Shown piece after piece: positions 38,694 to 47,920 of a stretch of DNA of 64,000 bases. The stretch is from Mariniphaga anaerophila (GTDB lineage Bacteria > Bacteroidota > Bacteroidia > Bacteroidales > Prolixibacteraceae). The stretch lies in NCBI RefSeq assembly GCF_900129025.1, contig NZ_FQUM01000001.1, positions 124,001 to 188,000 of the forward strand. The letters are read 5' to 3'. Within the stretch, counting starts at the first letter, position 1. Every line of letters starts with the position of its first letter. Below the pieces are notes generated by a model. The model saw nothing but the letters and a program-made list of their open reading frames with translations, was not told the origin of the DNA and made no database searches. Position numbers and translations under genes: made by a program.

Positions 38694-41600
38694 ATGAAGA
38701 AAAAACGAATTTTCCGAGGTTTTGGAAGCCTTGGTGTAATGAAATTACTGGTAATGATGAAACTAACGAGCTTTTTTCTTTTTCTTTCAGCAATGGCAAT
38801 GGCTACCGGAAGTTATTCCCAAAACATCCGATTTGATCTACACGTAGAGAATGCCACTATTATTCAGGTACTGGAGAAAATTGAAGGTCAAACCGATTAT
38901 GGTTTCATGTTTCAAACCAATCAGCTGGATTTGAATAGGCAGTACAACTTTGATTTTAAGAATGCTAAAATTCAAACTGTATTAGAGGAAATACTAGATA
39001 GAGACCTGTATTCTTACCAGATAATTGATCGGATTATCGTAATCTCAAAAAATGGCGAACGGGCATTATCTAGTGGAGAGCAAAATCAAAGCAAAATTTC
39101 AGGTAAAGTAACCGATTCTTCTGGTGCAGCCCTTCCCGGAGTTACAGTTGTAGTAAAAGGAACAAGTAACGGTACTGTTACTAATGTAGACGGGGAATAC
39201 ACGATATCGAATATACCTGATGATGCCACATTGCAGTTTTCATTTATCGGAATGAGAACACAGGAAATTCCAATGGAAGGTAAAACTACAATTAATGTGG
39301 TGATGGAAGAGGAGACTATTGGGATTGAAGAGGTTGTGGCAATTGGGTATGGGACCCAGAAAAAAAGTGACATTACAGGTTCCGTGGCTTCAGTTTCTCA
39401 AGAACGATTGAATTCCACTCCTATTATTGATGTTGCTCAGGCAATACAAGGAGATGTTCCTGGCGTTTTGATTCAAACAACTTCTGCTGGAGCTAATCCG
39501 GATGAAGTTCTTATGATTCGGGGACGTAATTCAATAAAAGCCAATAACGGTCCTTTGGTAATTATAGATGGTATCACAGGGTCTATTAATGATGTTAATC
39601 CTAAAGACATAAAATCTATTGACATTTTAAAGGATGCTTCTTCAGGAGCTATCTATGGTTCAAGGGGTGCGAATGGAGTAATCATTATTACCACCAAAGA
39701 GGGAATAAAAGGGAAAACGAAAATTACCTATGATGGTTATTATTCTGTTAGTAATACTACAAATTTGCCAGAGTATCTGACTGGTGATGGTTTTTATAAA
39801 TATAAAATGGAACGTTCTCCATCTGAGATGACTAATACTGAACGTGAAGTTTATGAATCAGGTGATTGGGTAAACTGGCAAGATCTTACGTTAAGAAAAG
39901 GTTTCTCTCAAGAGCACAATCTTGCATTTTCAGGAGCTACTGAAAAAACAAACTACTATATATCAGGAAGATATTTAGATGTGAAGGGTGTTCGTGTCAA
40001 TGACAATTATAAACGTACTTCAGGTACTGTAAACCTTAAAACATCAATTACTAAATGGCTTTCATTCAATACAAATACAAGATTATTATATGAAGACCAA
40101 GATGGAGCAAGCCCAGATTTTGGTGGTGATGCCGGAGGTGTTCTAAATCCTTTAGTAAAACCATATAATGACGATGGAACGATCCGAATTTACATTTGGC
40201 CGGAAGATGTATACTTTACAAATCCTCTTGAATACACTCTATACAAAGATAAAAATAGGGCTTATGGAGTTTTTTCAAATAATTCATTAAATATTGATAT
40301 TCCTTTTATTCCTGGATTAGAATACAAAATTAATTCGGGACTAAGATTGAATGTCAGCGATAATGCAACATATTCGGGAAGAAATACTAAAAGGGGATTA
40401 GAATCTAAAGGGACTAGTAGTACAGGAACTGCTATTTCAACTAGAAATGTTCTTGAAAACTTATTATCTTATAATAAAGTTTTTAAAGCACATAGTATTA
40501 CAGGAACATTATTATATAGTTTTGAAAATAATGTTTACAATGCATCTTCAACATCAGGCAGAAATTTTTCTCATGACATTTTAACTTGGTATGGAACAAA
40601 CGAAGCTGGTACTAAAAGTGTTGGATTTGGATATAGTAAAACTGTCCTAATGTCTCAAATGTTTCGCTTAAATTATGGTTACGATGGTCGTTATCTTATT
40701 ACTTTAACTACTCGAAGGGATGGTTATTCAGGTTTTGGTGACAATAATAAATGGGGTGTTTTTCCATCTACTGCATTTGGTTGGAACCTTGCAGAAGAGA
40801 CCTTTTTCCCGTGGAAGGATCTATTCAGTCAATTAAAATTAAGGGCATCTTGGGGGGAAAATGGGAATCAGGCAGTAAATCCATATCAATCAATTGGTAG
40901 ATTATCATCTGCAAATAATGTTAGTGGTTCAACAACTTTGCCAGGTTATTTTCCATCGACATTAGGACAAGATAAACTAGGTTGGGAAACCAGCAAGACA
41001 ATTAATTTTGGTTTGGATTATGGATTATTTATGGGGAGAGTTTATGGAGATCTAAATTTCTATAGAACAAATACTCAGGATCTACTTTTAGATAGAACTA
41101 TTTCATCAATACATGGGATAAAAAGTATAACATCAAACTTAGGTAAAACTCAAAATAAAGGTATAGAACTTTCAATTAATTCAAAGAATTTGATTAATAA
41201 TTTCAAATGGTCAACATCAGGAAATATATCGTATGTTAAAAATAAAATAATTTCATTATACGGTTTATTAGAAGAAGGTGGAATAGAGATTGATGATATT
41301 GCTAATAGGTGGTTCATCGGTAAGCCAATTGCTGTAAGTTATAATTATGTTTTTGATGGTGTATGGCAGTTAGATGAGGCAGAAGAGGCAGCAAAATGGG
41401 GTTCAAAACCAGGATATGTAAAAATTAAGGACTTAGATGGTGATTATAAAATTACTACCAACGACATGAAAGTTTTAGGTCAAAGTGATCCCAAAATATT
41501 ATGGGGAATGACCAACATTTTCAGCTATGGGAATTTAACACTAAGAATATTTTTACATGGAGTACACGGGGTAACCAAAAATAATAAAATAATGGTAGAA

Positions 41601-41960
41601 CAAGCGGCAGAAACTAGACGTAATATATTGAATTATAATCGCTGGACAGTAGATAATCCTTCAAATGAATGGCCTATGAATGAAAAGTATTCTACATTCC
41701 AAGGAGGAATAGATATGTCTGGAAGAATTTATCAAAATGCAAGTTTTATACGTTTAAAAGATGTTGTTCTATCCTATAATTTTTCTGAAATAGCAAAAAA
41801 AGTTGGATTATCTGGGTTAAATGTTTACGTAACAGGTCGGAATTTGTACACGTTAACAAAATGGACTAGTTACGATCCAGAAGTAAACCAATCAACGTAT
41901 CCTACAGGCGAATTACCTTTGGAAAGATCCTTAATATTTGGATTGAAAATAGATTTATAA
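38694..41960 (+). CDS. SusC/RagA TonB-dependent transducer with STN domain
   Basis: This 1,088-residue protein has a signal peptide (about 20-42), an STN domain (about 48-115; IIQVLEKIEGQTDYGFMFQ), a CarboxypepD_reg-like domain (about 132-212; GKVTDSSGAALPGVTVVVKG), a plug (about 215-335; MIRGRNSIKANNGPLVIIDG, GSRGANGVIIITTKEG) and a 22-strand barrel. The STN domain talks to FecR, so substrate binding outside induces its own operon. It is followed after 29 bp by its SusD. The coding sequence is clearly more AT-rich than the earlier SusC gene at 11261, in keeping with horizontal origin. Confidence 0.96.
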   Translation: MKKKRIFRGFGSLGVMKLLVMMKLTSFFLFLSAMAMATGSYSQNIRFDLHVENATIIQVLEKIEGQTDYGFMFQTNQLDLNRQYNFDFKNAKIQTVLEEILDRDLYSYQIIDRIIVISKNGERALSSGEQNQSKISGKVTDSSGAALPGVTVVVKGTSNGTVTNVDGEYTISNIPDDATLQFSFIGMRTQEIPMEGKTTINVVMEEETIGIEEVVAIGYGTQKKSDITGSVASVSQERLNSTPIIDVAQAIQGDVPGVLIQTTSAGANPDEVLMIRGRNSIKANNGPLVIIDGITGSINDVNPKDIKSIDILKDASSGAIYGSRGANGVIIITTKEGIKGKTKITYDGYYSVSNTTNLPEYLTGDGFYKYKMERSPSEMTNTEREVYESGDWVNWQDLTLRKGFSQEHNLAFSGATEKTNYYISGRYLDVKGVRVNDNYKRTSGTVNLKTSITKWLSFNTNTRLLYEDQDGASPDFGGDAGGVLNPLVKPYNDDGTIRIYIWPEDVYFTNPLEYTLYKDKNRAYGVFSNNSLNIDIPFIPGLEYKINSGLRLNVSDNATYSGRNTKRGLESKGTSSTGTAISTRNVLENLLSYNKVFKAHSITGTLLYSFENNVYNASSTSGRNFSHDILTWYGTNEAGTKSVGFGYSKTVLMSQMFRLNYGYDGRYLITLTTRRDGYSGFGDNNKWGVFPSTAFGWNLAEETFFPWKDLFSQLKLRASWGENGNQAVNPYQSIGRLSSANNVSGSTTLPGYFPSTLGQDKLGWETSKTINFGLDYGLFMGRVYGDLNFYRTNTQDLLLDRTISSIHGIKSITSNLGKTQNKGIELSINSKNLINNFKWSTSGNISYVKNKIISLYGLLEEGGIEIDDIANRWFIGKPIAVSYNYVFDGVWQLDEAEEAAKWGSKPGYVKIKDLDGDYKITTNDMKVLGQSDPKILWGMTNIFSYGNLTLRIFLHGVHGVTKNNKIMVEQAAETRRNILNYNRWTVDNPSNEWPMNEKYSTFQGGIDMSGRIYQNASFIRLKDVVLSYNFSEIAKKVGLSGLNVYVTGRNLYTLTKWTSYDPEVNQSTYPTGELPLERSLIFGLKIDL

Positions 41961-41989
41961 AATTAATATTTAGATAAAATATATATATC

Positions 41990-43648
41990 ATGAGAAGATT
42001 ATATGCAATTGTAGCAATTATGATAATGATATTAGCCAGTTGTAGTGATGATTATCTTTTTGAAAATCCACCTAATTCCATTACTACAAAAAGCTTGTAT
42101 TCATCAATTGAAGGATTTGAAACTGGAATTAATGGTCTATATTCAAGAGTGAGATATGAATTTCAATGGATTAGCAGTATAAGTTTACTGCCAGCCAATT
42201 TATACTTGGTGGGAACTGATAATTATGCCGCTCAAACAGGTAGCGCATTTATGCAAATATCCCGGGATTGGGGAGATGTCAATAATTCTCAGGTTTCTGA
42301 CTATGAAAATATTTTTTTATGGTTATATTCAGTTATAAACGCTGCAAATACTATTATCAATCAAGCTGAAAGTAGAGATGATATTAATTGGTTTGGAGGG
42401 AATTATAGTGCAGATGAAAACAAAAATAGAAGCATTGCGGAAGCTAAAGCAATACGTGCTTGGGCATATCGTCATCTTTCGTATGGTTGGGGAGATGTGC
42501 CCTTGAGCTTGAATGAATCACTTGGTTCGACAATTAAAACAGATTGGGAACGAACGCCTGTAAAACTAGTAAGAAAACAAATAATATCAGACTTATTGTT
42601 TGCGCAAAAATATTTGGATGATTCACCAAAAGTAAGAGGGAGAATATCAAAAGGTGCTGCTCAGCATTATTTAGCTGAGATGTATATTACTTTGGATATG
42701 CCAGATAGTACATTATATTGGACAAATCAAGTTATTTCAAATTCTAATTACAAGCTTATCACAGAGCGATATGGTGTAAAAGCAGATCAACCGGGAGTAC
42801 CTTTTATGGATATGTTTTACGATGGTAATACAAATCGTGAGGAAGGTAATACTGAAGCATTATGGGTATGGCAATATCAATATGGGGTTACTGGTGGAGC
42901 AGGTTCTTTCTTGCGTTATTTGTATGGTTCCAGATATTGGGCAATTACAGTTAACGGAGTAACTCCTTTACAGATTTCTTTTGATAGAGGGGGTAGACCT
43001 ATGAGCTATGCATCATTAACAAGGTGGGCTTGGGAGAATTATGAGCCACAAGATGATAGGGGTTCTCAACATGTAATAAGGAAATATTTCATTTTAAAAG
43101 AAGATAATGGAGAATTATCAAAAGCAGATTTACTTCCATCCGGATATAATTATGGAGATACGATTTGGCTTGATACATCTGGAGATATTACAACAAATCA
43201 AGCAGCCCAACGTTATAGTTGGCCATTTTGCAGGAAGTTTTTAGGTAGTTCTCCTGTTAGTCTCACAGATACATATGAATATGTTGATAAAATATATTTG
43301 AGGTTGGCTGAGACATATTTGCTAAAGGCAGAAGCTCAATTTATGCTTGGATCAAATCAAGAAGCTGCAAATACAATTAATATTTTAAGAAGAAGGTCTA
43401 ATGCAAGTGATATTACATCTGATAATATAAACATGGATTTTATTCTAGATGAAAGGTCGCGCGAATTATTACAGGAAGAGCATCGACGTTATACACTATT
43501 AAGGACAGGCAAGTGGCTGGAAAGGGTAAAAAAATACAATAAACGAGGAGGAGAGTTTATTACTGATAGAGATTTACTATTCCCTATACCTGAGTCGGTG
43601 ATTAATACTAATTTAACAAAAGAAATGCCACAGAATCCAGGATTTTAG
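41990..43648 (+). CDS. SusD/RagB-family lipoprotein
   Basis: This 552-residue lipoprotein has a lipobox ending ILASC (Cys18), SusD N-terminal TPR helices (SSIEGFETGINGLYSRVRYE, EAKAIRAWAYRHLSYGWGDVPL) and a C-terminal RagB-like domain (RLAETYLLKAEAQFMLGSNQ, ILDERSRELLQEEHRRYTL). It caps the SusC at 38694. Like that gene it is AT-rich. It ends with TAG, which shows that TAG is used as a normal stop here. Confidence 0.95.
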   Translation: MRRLYAIVAIMIMILASCSDDYLFENPPNSITTKSLYSSIEGFETGINGLYSRVRYEFQWISSISLLPANLYLVGTDNYAAQTGSAFMQISRDWGDVNNSQVSDYENIFLWLYSVINAANTIINQAESRDDINWFGGNYSADENKNRSIAEAKAIRAWAYRHLSYGWGDVPLSLNESLGSTIKTDWERTPVKLVRKQIISDLLFAQKYLDDSPKVRGRISKGAAQHYLAEMYITLDMPDSTLYWTNQVISNSNYKLITERYGVKADQPGVPFMDMFYDGNTNREEGNTEALWVWQYQYGVTGGAGSFLRYLYGSRYWAITVNGVTPLQISFDRGGRPMSYASLTRWAWENYEPQDDRGSQHVIRKYFILKEDNGELSKADLLPSGYNYGDTIWLDTSGDITTNQAAQRYSWPFCRKFLGSSPVSLTDTYEYVDKIYLRLAETYLLKAEAQFMLGSNQEAANTINILRRRSNASDITSDNINMDFILDERSRELLQEEHRRYTLLRTGKWLERVKKYNKRGGEFITDRDLLFPIPESVINTNLTKEMPQNPGF

Positions 43649-43955
43649 GAAAACATAAAATATAGTTTTGTTTTTAATGGATATATGGAAAAAGTGTGTT
43701 CATTATAATTAGAACTGATTATATATGTCCTTGTTGGAAGTGTCTTAAATTTGTATTAAAAGGTTAAATTCCAAATAGTTAATATATATTTTACGAGTTG
43801 AATAAAAATAGGAAATATTTAGATTGACTATTTTAATAAAGGAGTTCCTCAGAAAAGGACATATACAAATACAGTTGTATGTTTATAAGTTTAATAGATA
43901 AAAATAATATTTGATAAAAACAAAATAATAGTATTCATTAAATTTAACTTTGAAA
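43649..43955. other. AT-rich intergenic gap after susD
   Basis: About 300 bp with many in-frame stops on both strands. I see no gene, no clear terminator and no full TAnnTTTG element (TAATATTTG near 43910 has one extra base). Confidence 0.4.
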
Positions 43956-45167
43956 ATGAGAAATTCAATTACATTAACATTAATTATGATATTGCTTGCT
44001 ATGGTTGGATATACTCAAACGAATATTCAGCAATATCCTTCAGGTGAACTTAATCTAAGTGATTTAGAAACTAAATTCATTCAATTGTGTGATCTTGCAG
44101 TACGAAAATTGAGTTTGCCAGAAAGACAATATTCACAAGATACACCTTTACGAAAAGTACCATATTATGCAGACGCATATGCAGTACGCGCTCTTGGAGT
44201 CGCTTACGACTTAACGGGTAATGAAAAATACCTTAACACAATGAAAATTTGGTCAGATCGTATGATTACCAATCAGCAGAAAATGATTCCAAAGGGAGGA
44301 TATTATATGAATTACGGTCGTAAGCCTTTTGAAACAGATGGTGAGTGGTTCGTTGCCGATTGTGGCGAGATATCAATGGGCTTGCTCTCAACTGCTACAA
44401 GGTGTAGAATTCCAATGGAAAGAGAACGCTATATTAACTCTGTTGAGTCTTTTGCTAACCTGGTTTTAGAAAACTATATCGATCCTGAAGGTGGTATTCG
44501 TGACGGCATGTGGTCAAAATCCAATGATTCAAATCCCTGGATTGTGGGATATGCTGGCCAGGTATTTTTTAAACTTTTCGATGAAAAAGAGCAAAGGCGA
44601 TATCTTTATGCAGGTATAAATGCAATTAATTGGCTTGCTAATCATAATGTAGTTAGAGAAATATATAGCAAAGATTCGCTTTATCTTGAATTTAACCCTC
44701 CTATAAATAATGATGCATCCTCAGGAGTGATACGTGCAATCCTAGATCCATATACTGCAGGTGTCTCACACATATTTTCAGGTCAATTTCCTACAGTGAA
44801 AAAGGTTGCTGATGAACAAATTGATGTTATAATGAAATGGTTTGAATCAAATTTGTTGGGAAAGGGCGAAAGTGGAACTTATGAAAAATATGATGTTCGT
44901 AAAGGTAAAGTAGGTGGGAAGATGGGGTATTTGCCTTGTCAAATATATATATTAATACAACATAATATTTTGCCTAAAAGCATGATGAAAATTGCTGACA
45001 AAGAATTGCAAAGGATTGTAGCGGAGATATTCTCATACGATGAGCAATTATTGACTGAGTTAACAATGTTTTCTATGTGTTCTATGGCTGAAAGGATTAG
45101 TCCAGGATCACTATATCGTAATATTGATCCAGTATATCAAATTGTTATTAAAGAAAATAAGAATTAA
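43956..45167 (+). CDS. Secreted protein with probable alpha/alpha-barrel fold, family not recognised
   Basis: The ATG at 43956 gives 403 residues with a signal peptide (MRNSITLTLIMILLAMVGYT); a TTG at 43950 is less likely. The mature part alternates helices with Gly/Tyr-rich turns, for example YYADAYAVRALGVAYDLTGNEKYL, split by loops such as KGGYYMNYGRK and DPEGGIRDGMWSKSNDSNPW, the style of six-hairpin (alpha/alpha)6 enzymes such as GH76, GH88/105 or glucuronyl epimerase-like proteins. I cannot assign the catalytic residues. It is AT-rich like susC/susD upstream and like the AGE epimerase at 50521, and probably works on the imported glycan. Confidence 0.6.
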   Translation: MRNSITLTLIMILLAMVGYTQTNIQQYPSGELNLSDLETKFIQLCDLAVRKLSLPERQYSQDTPLRKVPYYADAYAVRALGVAYDLTGNEKYLNTMKIWSDRMITNQQKMIPKGGYYMNYGRKPFETDGEWFVADCGEISMGLLSTATRCRIPMERERYINSVESFANLVLENYIDPEGGIRDGMWSKSNDSNPWIVGYAGQVFFKLFDEKEQRRYLYAGINAINWLANHNVVREIYSKDSLYLEFNPPINNDASSGVIRAILDPYTAGVSHIFSGQFPTVKKVADEQIDVIMKWFESNLLGKGESGTYEKYDVRKGKVGGKMGYLPCQIYILIQHNILPKSMMKIADKELQRIVAEIFSYDEQLLTELTMFSMCSMAERISPGSLYRNIDPVYQIVIKENKN

Positions 45168-45541
45168 ATTAAGTTAATATTTTTTAACGCTTCAAATTAA
45201 TTTAATAGTTATAAGCTTATGCCTTGCAATAATATTAATAGGATATAATAGAAAATGATTATTTCTGAACAAAAGTATTTTTTGTGAAAATAGATTAATA
45301 GTAACAAAGGTAGCCTTAAGTTGAATTGGACGTAATATAACAAATCAAAGTGGCTACCTTTGGTTAGGTTAAGACAGTTGTTTTTATAACTATTTGGTAA
45401 AACCCTTTCTAGGAGAACCGAGAATCTTAGACATGAGTTTATAATCAAAGAAATTTCCCCAACAAGATAGTTTTATGACATGCCCACAAGTAATTACATG
45501 TTTTTATATTTTATCACTAGTGTCATGGCAATGATATAATC
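45168..45541. other. Gap before the IS630 remnant, with a long inverted repeat
   Basis: No gene is seen. The main structure is an inverted repeat (see the separate entry at 45303-45365). The 5' end of the IS630 remnant should lie here, but no terminal repeat could be recognised. Confidence 0.35.
45303..45365. repeat. Inverted repeat AACAAAGGTAGCC / GGCTACCTTTGGTT
   Basis: AACAAAGGTAGCC (45303-45315) and GGCTACCTTTGGTT (45352-45365) are inverted with one extra G and a 36-base spacer. It lies between the secreted-protein gene and the IS630 remnant, so it may be a terminator without a T tract or a remnant of a small mobile element. Confidence 0.5.
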
Positions 45542-46261
45542 ATGAAAAAGATAGACCGTGTAAAGATGCGGTTTGTTGAAGAAGGCCTGGATATAGCATT
45601 GGAAGGGCACAAAGGGGAAAGGGTGTATAAAAAGAAAGTAGATGGCGATCTTGAGGCGCGCCTTATAGCATTAAGCTGCAGCGAGGCACCTGAAGGTTTC
45701 TCAAGGTGGTCTTTGAGGATGTTGGCAGACAAAGCTGTTGAACTGGAATATGTTGATGAAATATCGCATGAAACCGTGCGCAGGGTTTTAAAAAAACGAA
45801 TTGAAACCGTTGAAGAAAAAAGGATGGGTGATACCACCCTTGCAAAACGGTGATTTTGTGGCAAATATGGAAAAGGTATTGGAAGTATATAAATGTCCAA
45901 ATAATCCGGCACGTCCGGTTGTTTGTATGGACGAGTCCCCAAAACAACTTATCGTGGAAACAAAAACACCAATAGAGATGAAGCCGGGCAGCGAGGGGAA
46001 ACATGATTATGAATACATCAGAAAAGGGTTATGCAACATTTTTATGTCCAACGAACCACTGAATGGGAAACGGTATGTAAAGGTCACGGAAACAAAAACA
46101 AAGGAAGATTGGGCTGAATTCCTGTCTGAAATAGCCGTGAGATATAAAGATGCGGACAAAATCACCTTGGTCATGGACAACCATAATACGCACAAACCGG
46201 GCTCATTATATGAAACATATAAGCCGGAAGAAGCAAAAAGGATATGGGAGGGGAAACTGAA
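45542..46261 (+). pseudogene. IS630-family transposase remnant (frameshifted, truncated at both ends)
   Basis: The first frame (45542-45853) encodes the second half of the HTH region (MRFVEEGLDIALEGHKGERV, WSLRMLADKAVELEYVDEIS, HETVRRVLKK), and the next (45801-46265) continues with KPLKKKGWVIPPLQNGDFV and the DDE domain residues in VVCMDES and LVMDNHNTHKPGSLYE. The shift lies at a seven-A run (45790-45796); nine or six A would restore it. The usual last third (with the final catalytic Glu) is missing: the sequence turns directly into group II intron sequence near 46259. About 70 N-terminal residues are also absent. The transposase cannot be active. Confidence 0.85.
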
Positions 46262-47815
46262 GTAAGGGAGATGGACGAAGGCAGTCTTAGCATCCCCATA
46301 GTACCGATTGAAAACCGAGAAACCATGACCGATGGAAGCCGGAGAGTAGGGAAGGGAAAATCCTGTCAGGGCAGACAGGAGGATGCCGGTAGTTAGAACT
46401 GTAATTTAGAAACATGAAAATGTACCAGAAACATGATTGAAATGTCAACAGTAGAATTGCAGATAGCCGAACGGGCAAGGAAGTTCGAAGGGGAAGCTTT
46501 GCATAATCTTCACCACTTCATTGATTTGCCAATGCTGGAGGGGAGTTATAAACAACTCAACCGGCAAAGTGCAAAGGGAGTTGATGGGAAAACATGGCAG
46601 GACTATGGAGAAGAAGGGTTCAAAGAGAAGCTTGAAAATCTTTTAAAAGAGTTCAAGTCCGGACGTTACAGGGCACCAGCCATAAGGCGGGCGTATATAC
46701 CCAAGGACAAGCATAGTAAGCGGCCAATAGGTATCCCGACCATTGAAGACAAAATTTTGCAGGCAAGTGTACGAAAGGTTATTGAGCCAATATTTGAAGG
46801 GGGGTTTAAGGACTTTTCATATGGTTTTCGACCGGGTCGTTCACCGCACCAGGCCATAGATTTTATGTTTCGTAAAGTTAGTTTTGATAAGATGCATTAT
46901 ATAATTGATGCAGACATAAAGAACTATTTTGGGAGTATAAATCAAGGCCTTCTCCGGGATTTTCTTGACAAAAGGGTTAATGATGGAGTGGTAAGAAAGA
47001 TGATAAATAGGTGGCTTAAGGCAGGAATAATGGAATCGGGGAACATCAGTTACCCTGATGAAGGTACACCTCAAGGTGGTATTATATTACCGATATTGAT
47101 CGATATTTATCTTCATTATGTGCTGGATGAGTGGTTTTCGGAACAAATCCAGCCATTGCTAAAAGGGCTGAGTTTTATAATCAGATACGTAGATGATTTT
47201 GTATTGGGCTTTTCAGATAAATCAGATGCTCAGAGGGTAATGGAAGTCTTACCGAAAAGGTTCGCCAAATATGACCTCACACTACACCCTGAGAAAACTA
47301 AACTGATAGATTTGGACAAACCAGGTGGCCTGTCGGGCCGGAGCTTTGACTTTTTGGGCTTTACCCACTATCTGGGGAAAAGCCGTAAAGGGATGAAAGT
47401 CCTGAAACGAAAGACAAGCTCCAGGAAGTTCACAAAGGCTGTTATAAACATCGACAATTATATAAAAGAAAACCGACATATTAAACTCAAAGATTTAATC
47501 GTTATGTTGAACCTTAAGTTAAGGGGGCATTATCAATATTATGGAATAATCCATAATTACGATGGTATCCACCGCTACTATGAAGAAGTCAGGCGAAAAT
47601 TGTATAAATGGTTAAGACGCCGGAGAGGTAAAACCAAATGGGACTGAAAGTTCATAGTTAAGTTAACCGGGGAGTGGCAACCATTAATAAAACCTTTTAT
47701 AGCAAAACCATATGTACAGACTTAGCGAAACTAACTATCGAGGAACCGGATGCGAGAAATCCGCTCGTCCGGGTCTTTGGGGGAGCAGGGAGGTAACGAA
47801 CTGCTCTACCCGGGA
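46259..47815 (+). mobile_element. Group II intron, 5' truncated, with intact reverse transcriptase
   Basis: From about 46259 the sequence aligns with the second intron copy (52517 onward), beginning at GAAGTAAGGGAGATGGACGA and then CGAAGGCAGTCTTAGCA. Roughly the first 480 nt of the ribozyme (domain I and following), present in the other copy, are replaced by the IS630 remnant. The reverse transcriptase gene sits in domain IV. Domain V is at 47743-47775 (33 nt, GAACCGGATGCG ... CGTCCGGGTC), and domain VI follows at about 47779-47811. The 3' boundary is placed only approximately after CTACCCG. Without domain I it should not self-splice. Confidence 0.75.
46433..47647 (+). CDS. Group II intron reverse transcriptase/maturase
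   Basis: This 404-residue protein has the ordered RT blocks: RAYIPKDKHSKRPIGIPTIE (block 1-2), FSYGFRPGRSPHQAID, IIDADIKNYFGSIN (first catalytic Asp), GTPQGGIILPIL and RYVDDFVLGF (catalytic YVDD, residues 252-255), followed by a maturase X domain (about 320-400; LRGHYQYYGI, KLYKWLRRRRGK). No endonuclease domain follows, as in many Bacteroidota introns. M4 at 46442 is an alternative start, since only that Met is shared with the degenerate copy at 52665. The protein could act in trans on the other intron, which has the ribozyme but no working RT. Confidence 0.93.
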   Translation: MIEMSTVELQIAERARKFEGEALHNLHHFIDLPMLEGSYKQLNRQSAKGVDGKTWQDYGEEGFKEKLENLLKEFKSGRYRAPAIRRAYIPKDKHSKRPIGIPTIEDKILQASVRKVIEPIFEGGFKDFSYGFRPGRSPHQAIDFMFRKVSFDKMHYIIDADIKNYFGSINQGLLRDFLDKRVNDGVVRKMINRWLKAGIMESGNISYPDEGTPQGGIILPILIDIYLHYVLDEWFSEQIQPLLKGLSFIIRYVDDFVLGFSDKSDAQRVMEVLPKRFAKYDLTLHPEKTKLIDLDKPGGLSGRSFDFLGFTHYLGKSRKGMKVLKRKTSSRKFTKAVINIDNYIKENRHIKLKDLIVMLNLKLRGHYQYYGIIHNYDGIHRYYEEVRRKLYKWLRRRRGKTKWD

Positions 47816-47920
47816 AAATCTTACCACCAAGAGTATTTTTAAATACATGCGAGTTCTCCCATTGGGATTACTTTGTCGCATATGATACCTTTTAAAACAA
47901 ACAATTTTAATCTTATAAAA

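Noticed and set aside
45542-46265. Programmed frameshifting in the IS630 transposase
   Set aside because: The change of frame would need +1 (or -2) slippage at A7, not the usual -1, and both ends of the gene are missing, so decay is more likely.
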